In this document: one piece after another, positions 29,601-59,606 of the stretch
How positions within the stretch are numbered: position 1 is the stretch's first letter
Layout of the letters: each line of letters starts with the position of its first letter
Assembly (NCBI GenBank): GCA_009731375.1
Contig: BJOX01000010.1
Span: 175,956-235,561, forward strand
Reading direction: 5' to 3'
Length of the DNA stretch: 59,606 nt
Source of the DNA: Paulinella micropora
Lineage: Eukaryota > Cercozoa > Imbricatea > Euglyphida
The notes under the pieces: generated by a model
What the model saw: the letters and a program-made list of their open reading frames with translations, nothing else
Database searches by the model: none
What the model was told of the DNA's origin: nothing
Program-made: the position numbers and the translations under genes

Positions 29601-29994
29601 ATTTTGGTGGCTGCAGCTAAGAAAGCCTAGCAACAACACCCCCCCCCCCCCCCCCCCCCANNNNNNNNNNTACATTAATAAACACACACCATACACACAC
29701 ACCATACTCATTCTGGTGACCATGATTGATAATATATATAATTTACAATGTAAAAAATGTCCTCAGAAGGGGACTCTCGCCATTGTGTTTGGTGACTGCC
29801 GAACTGGACGGGTAGCACCCAGACGAATTGAAAGCTTGATTGTGACCAGCATCCTGCCCAACTAGGAAAGGCCTGGGCAACACGGGGCACCTTGTACATG
29901 CATCTATCCGACTACGTGCGACCCGAAAAACCGGGCCTTGCCCATGAAGTCGGCGGTGTATTAAGATGGAATCCTTCGGACCAGCTCCAACTCT

Positions 29995-29995
<1 letters not shown>
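29601..29995. other. Unique DNA with a 10-N gap, no confident gene
   Basis: A poly-C run and 10 Ns at 29661-29670, a short CA run, then about 300 bp of non-repeat DNA open in parts on both strands. No motif allows a call. Confidence 0.5.
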
Positions 29996-29996
<1 letters not shown>

Positions 29997-30059
<63 letters not shown>

Positions 30060-30213
30060 GAACAGCCAAGGTATACCTTCAAAAGGCAAGGTATACCTTA
30101 TCGACAGGCAAGCTATACCTTAAACAGCCAAAGTATACCTTGAAAAGCCAAGGTATACCTTATCAAAAGGCAAGGTATTCCTTAAGCAACCAAGGCATAC
30201 CTTGAAAAGTCAG

Positions 30214-30280
<67 letters not shown>

Positions 30281-30417
30281 GGTAGCAAAGCCTGAGGGAA
30301 GAAAACACTGTAGCTCCGAGACGACGACGAAATCTCACAAAACGGTTGCTTTGTCCGCAAGTCCTGCAGCACTGCCTTTGATGCTTAGAGAGAGAGAGAG
30401 AGAGAGAGAGAGATCGA

Positions 30418-30469
<52 letters not shown>

Positions 30470-30627
30470 GACATTGAGACATATCTTGAGAGAAGGAAAG
30501 AAGAGAGAGAGCGCAAGCAATAAATTAAGACATAGAGTATCTTGAGAGAAAGAAAGAAAAGAAAGAGAGAAATGAGAGAGAGAAAGAGAGAAAGAGAGAA
30601 ATGAGAGAGAGAGAGATTGAGAGAAAT

Positions 30628-30658
<31 letters not shown>

Positions 30659-30679
30659 GCGACAGAGAGACGGAGGGAA

Positions 30680-30680
<1 letters not shown>
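29997..30680. repeat. (CT)n / (GA)n arrays and palindromic block 3
   Basis: (CT)n at 29997-30058, seven AAGGTATACCTT-type units at 30062-30210, (CT)n at 30216-30278, a unique stretch, and (GA)n from 30387 on, including AAGAGAGAAATGAGAG units. Confidence 0.85.
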
Positions 30681-34255
<3,575 letters not shown>

Positions 34256-34434
34256 AGCTTGGAAATAGAAAAGATTAAAAAGGTGAGGCAAAATCAAACA
34301 AATGCTTTTCTGAACCCCCCACCAAAGGTAAAAATACTAAATTTTGTTTTTGGCACACTTCCTGACTCCTTTTCCTGATTTCTTATCGAGGGCACGTTCT
34401 TTTTCTGATTTCTAATCGCGGGCCGAACGTACCA

Positions 34435-34635
34435 TTGAAACTTTCAAGGTATAAAATTTTTTACTTTGAAACATGGAAAAATTTTTTTTTTTCACTGTTT
34501 CAAGGTATAGAAATCAATACCTTGAGGCTTTTATCAATATCAAGATATAGAATCACTACCTTGAGGCTGTTCAAGATAAAGAAATCAATATCTTGAGGCT
34601 TTTCAAGGTATACCTTGACTGTTTCAGAGTATACA
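34435..34635. repeat. Palindromic repeat block 4, degenerate
   Basis: About six diverged units (CAAGGTAT and ATACCTTGA halves), ending 20 bp before the donor of the minus-strand exon at 34654. Confidence 0.75.
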
Positions 34636-34653
34636 TTGAATAAATGTGCTTAC

Positions 34654-34937
34654 GTTGACAGTCACCGCCACCTGGTCACTGGCGGGATTGCACGTGACTG
34701 ATACCTTGTACGAAAAGGTAGTATTATACCAATCGCTCAACCAACTTTTGATTTTCCAGTTCCGATCCCAACAATGATCCCCGACAAACCTGTGCTGCGC
34801 AGCCATGGTCGCAAGTGTCTGAACAACACGAAACTTCGCAAGTTGTTGTTTGAAATCCTTCAACTCATCACGCACTTGCTTGAAGGAAGGCGCGAGTGAC
34901 AGAACCAAGCACGACAACGCGTGTTCGTCCGTCTCCG
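34654..34937 (-). CDS. Candidate exon, minus strand
   Basis: Minus strand, open for about 94 codons after an ACTAAG acceptor, ending at a strong donor (GTCAAC followed by GTAAGC). It contains an amphipathic helix (FKQVRDELKDFKQQLAKFRV), then WDRNWKIKSWLSDWYNTTF and SYKVSVTCNPASDQVAVTVN. Not recognised. The palindromic repeats begin just inside the following intron. Confidence 0.5.
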
Positions 34938-35106
34938 CTTAGTCATTGCAGACAAATGAGCCATGAAATTGCTGTCCAACACATGGAAACTGGCGGTCAT
35001 TTTCCTTCCTTTGACTCTCCTTACATCCCTTCCTCGAGCTCGACAGGGGAAGTTGTTTCTTTATGGTGACAACCTCCTCCACTTTCTTCTCCTCCTTTGG
35101 CGAACA

Positions 35107-35560
35107 TCAAATCACATGCATCTGAAGCCATGACAAACTGGTGTAGACACCAGAGCGAAGCACCGCAGACAGCCCCTTGTGCACCTCCTCGTACTTTACT
35201 AACACTTTCTTCATCGCCTCTAACTCATTGATCCGCTTCTTGTGTTTGCCTTTGACTCCAAGAAATTTAGCAAGGTCCAGCCCAACCTGGTCAGCATCGT
35301 CGCCCCCCTCCTGTGCTCGGAGCATCAGAGCCTTAATATACTTCTCCACCACCTCCAGATCCTGCCGACGGTGGTGGAGTTCGCCACCGCCTGCTGGTAT
35401 CGCTCCTCACGATTGTCAGTGATAGTGACCCGACTCAAAGTCAAAGCCAACGATCCATCAGTACTTCCATCGGGGAACAACTTTGCAGTGAAGGTGATGT
35501 CTCCAAACCCAAAACAGACAGACAGAAAGACAGACAGACGAAGGCCTAGGGACAAAGCCA
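35107..35560 (-). CDS. Candidate exon(s), minus strand, coiled-coil protein
   Basis: The frame 35560-35325 reads GDITFTAKLFPDGSTDGSLA, then VTITDNREERYQQAVANST. The adjoining frame reads VVEKYIKALMLRAQEGGDDA and GKHKKRINELEAMKKVLVKY, helical and charged, to TGA at 35107. A one-base shift near 35365 separates the two. It may be the upstream part of the gene with the exon at 34654. Not recognised. Confidence 0.4.
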
Positions 35561-35900
35561 TTTCAACCTAAAACAGACAGAAATACAGAAAGAGGCAGAC
35601 AGACAGACAGACGAAAGTGCAAACCCTTTCAAACCCAAAACAACAGAAATTATTACGTATACATACACTGTCAGACAAAAGTGCTTGCACTTGTCAGTCT
35701 GTCTTTCTGTCTGTCTGTCTGTAGTTTTGGGTTTGAAAGGGCTGCTCTTTCATCTGTCTGTCTGTGTCTGCCTGTCTGTCTGTCTGTCTGCTTTTCGTCA
35801 GACTCTGTTAAATCGGTTTGAAAGAGATTCTAGCTTCCCCTTTCGTTTGTCTCAGTATCTGTACATGTCTGTCTGTCTGTCTGTCTGCAAACCCAAAACC
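35515..35900. repeat. CAGA / CTGT arrays in inverted arrangement
   Basis: CAGACAGA arrays (35515-35620) and CTGTCTGT arrays (35695-35885) with inverted flanks (TTTCAAACCCAAAAC against GTTTTGGGTTTGAAA). They could form a large hairpin. Confidence 0.8.
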
Positions 35901-36471
35901 GAGAGACAGGCAGACATATCGTCACATTACTGTCTCTGTGCCGGGACCACGTCAGGCATTTGCTCCTCTCCGTCTCGCTTCAGGACCTACTCAGTGTTTC
36001 CTGACTTATCAGAAACCAGTCTAGTCAGGTGGCACCTGCCGTGTATTTGAGCCAAACGGTAAGCTTTCAAAGGGTAGTCCTTAGTACTTTTGGGTACTTA
36101 TTGCATCAGTGCCATCCGCAAAATCCAATAAACTTTCGCTTAACTTTTCCAAGAGTTCTGCCACCCCATCGCAACCCAATTTCGGAAATTAGGTGGTTTA
36201 CCCGGCCGACGCGCAATGATTTTGCGGAGAGTGGCACAGGTCTTCCGGTGGTCGCGGCTCGTGACCCTAAATTTGCGTCGAAAACTCTAATATCATGGAG
36301 AAAAACAAAAGGTTGATCGGAGAAAAGGGCCGTGCCAAACAAAGACGAATGAAGAAAAACCGCGTGCGGCTTACTCGCGCTGGATTTTGTTGAAGGTAGA
36401 TTCATAAACAGCGAAAACAAAGGTGGTGTTTCAATGAATCATCACTGATATTTCCCAGGTTCGGTGGAGAA
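35901..36471. other. Unique 5' flank of the receptor gene
   Basis: About 570 bp without tandem repeats, just before the receptor ATG. An AG at 36457-36458 (TATTTCCCAG) could be the acceptor of a 5' UTR intron. No clear TATA box or other promoter motif. Confidence 0.5.
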
Positions 36472-58879
<22,408 letters not shown>

Positions 58880-59264
58880 CTAGCTATGGAGCTTAGCTAG
58901 ATATCCATCTGTCTATCTAGCTATCCATCAATCTACCTCTCTATCTAGTGTTAGCAGACCTGTGGTGGCTAGGATCAGCCCAACTTCGCCCAAGCTTCAG
59001 CCCAATATCGAGCAAGATATCAGCCCAACTGTGGGAAAGGTTCCCCTTTGCCTGCCTTACGGTTGCCTTCTTTTGCTCCTCTGCTGCCTCACTGTTGCCT
59101 CGGTTTTCCTGCACTGCCTCAACTATTGCCTTTGTTCCCCTTCCACTGCCTCACTATTGCCTTTCTTTGCTCCTGCACTGCCTCACTATTGCCTTTTCTC
59201 TCCCACAAGTGCCTCACTATTGTCATTTTTTACTCTCTGCTACCTTTCTTTCCCCTGAACTGCC

Positions 59265-59265
<1 letters not shown>
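58880..59265. repeat. 3' flank with a degenerate CACTGCCTCACTATTGCC minisatellite
   Basis: After the receptor stop, short GCTAGCTA and CTAT runs, a unique piece, then about six loose units of a 30-40 bp repeat (CACTGCCTCACTATTGCCTTT). It resembles the degenerate repeat at 10398-10570. No polyadenylation signal is obvious. Confidence 0.6.
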
Positions 59266-59296
<31 letters not shown>

Positions 59297-59340
59297 ATAT
59301 CTATCTATCTATCTATCTGTCTGTCTATCTATCTATCTTT
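59266..59340. repeat. (CTAT)n microsatellite
   Basis: CTAT array just upstream of the retroelement fragment. Confidence 0.95.
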
Positions 59341-59352
59341 TGTCTGGTCACT

Positions 59353-59606
59353 GTCTACCAAGATATGTATTCTGATCGAGCTAACGTGCCCAACCGATAT
59401 AACAAGCTCAAATCTCAAATCGAGGACAACGGATGGACCTGCCACCTTCGACCAATCGAATGCGGGGCTCGCGGCATGGTATCGTTCTCTGTTCATCGAT
59501 GTTTCCGCGCCTTGGGTTTTTCCCATCCCCAATCCAAATCCCTTTGCTTCAAGCTATCCTCCTGCGTAGCTCGTTGCTCTTTTGCGATTTATCGCTCCTG
59601 TGCAGT
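59353..59606 (+). pseudogene. C-terminal fragment of a retroelement polyprotein, runs off the window
   Basis: One frame begins TKICILIELTCPTD. The adjoining frame, open to the window end, gives NRYNKLKSQIEDNGWTCHLR, PIECGARGMVSFSVHRCFRA and LGF. The pattern I-x-L-T-x-P ... Y-x-x-L-x-x-x-I-x-x-x-G-W ... P-x-E-x-G-x-R-G is a familiar block at the C-terminal end of many retroelement reverse-transcriptase proteins. A one-base shift near 59390 separates the two parts. The rest lies outside the window. Confidence 0.45.

Overview
The window is nuclear DNA of a eukaryote. It has spliceosomal GT-AG introns, an adhesion-GPCR-like receptor gene, a PPR gene, Penelope-like and Harbinger-like mobile elements, and a very large load of tetranucleotide, dinucleotide and trinucleotide microsatellites. 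The gene repertoire suggests a protist, either algal or close to animals; the sequence does not settle which. It is a scaffold with 17 runs of N, and many gap edges carry long poly-C or poly-G runs. Most long open frames are microsatellites read as protein (YLSI, MYVC, HTYI repeats). The real coding sequence is in short exons scattered between them. I found these by looking for non-repetitive islands bounded by AG and GT and testing whether their reading phases join.

Region by region. About 1.7-16.1 kb (+): a PPR protein gene cut into exons of 31-59 nt. Eight successive exons join in phase, with diverged partial exon copies around them. 16.2-21.9 kb: a decayed retroelement between 336-bp direct repeats, with a gag-like ORF1, a GIY-YIG endonuclease and then a reverse transcriptase (a Penelope-like order with the nuclease first). 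22.4-24.1 kb (-): remnants of a PIF/Harbinger-type DDE transposase. 24.2-35.6 kb (-): candidate exons and frame-broken pieces of DOT1-like and SET-like methyltransferases, in DNA full of the palindrome TCAAGGTATACCTTGA and GA/CT tracts. 36.5-58.9 kb (+): a complete 30-exon receptor gene. It encodes a signal peptide, Cys-rich GCC2/GCC3-like repeats, a LamG-like lectin domain, more Cys-rich repeats, a Ser/Pro-rich stalk, a GPS autoproteolysis motif, seven membrane helices and a Cys-rich tail. 59.35 kb to the end: the start of another retroelement fragment.

The most striking pattern is how microsatellites relate to splice sites. Many introns pass straight from the donor into (GTAT)n or (CTAT)n, and straight from (CTAT)n or (GTAT)n into the acceptor. 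Next to them lie tandem partial copies of exon ends ('exon shadows'): seven extra copies of the end of exon 28 of the receptor gene, four extra copies of the start of exon 11, and several of single PPR exons. The two plus-strand genes keep phase across every junction, while the retroelement and the minus-strand block are broken by frameshifts. This argues that those breaks are real decay and not only sequencing error.
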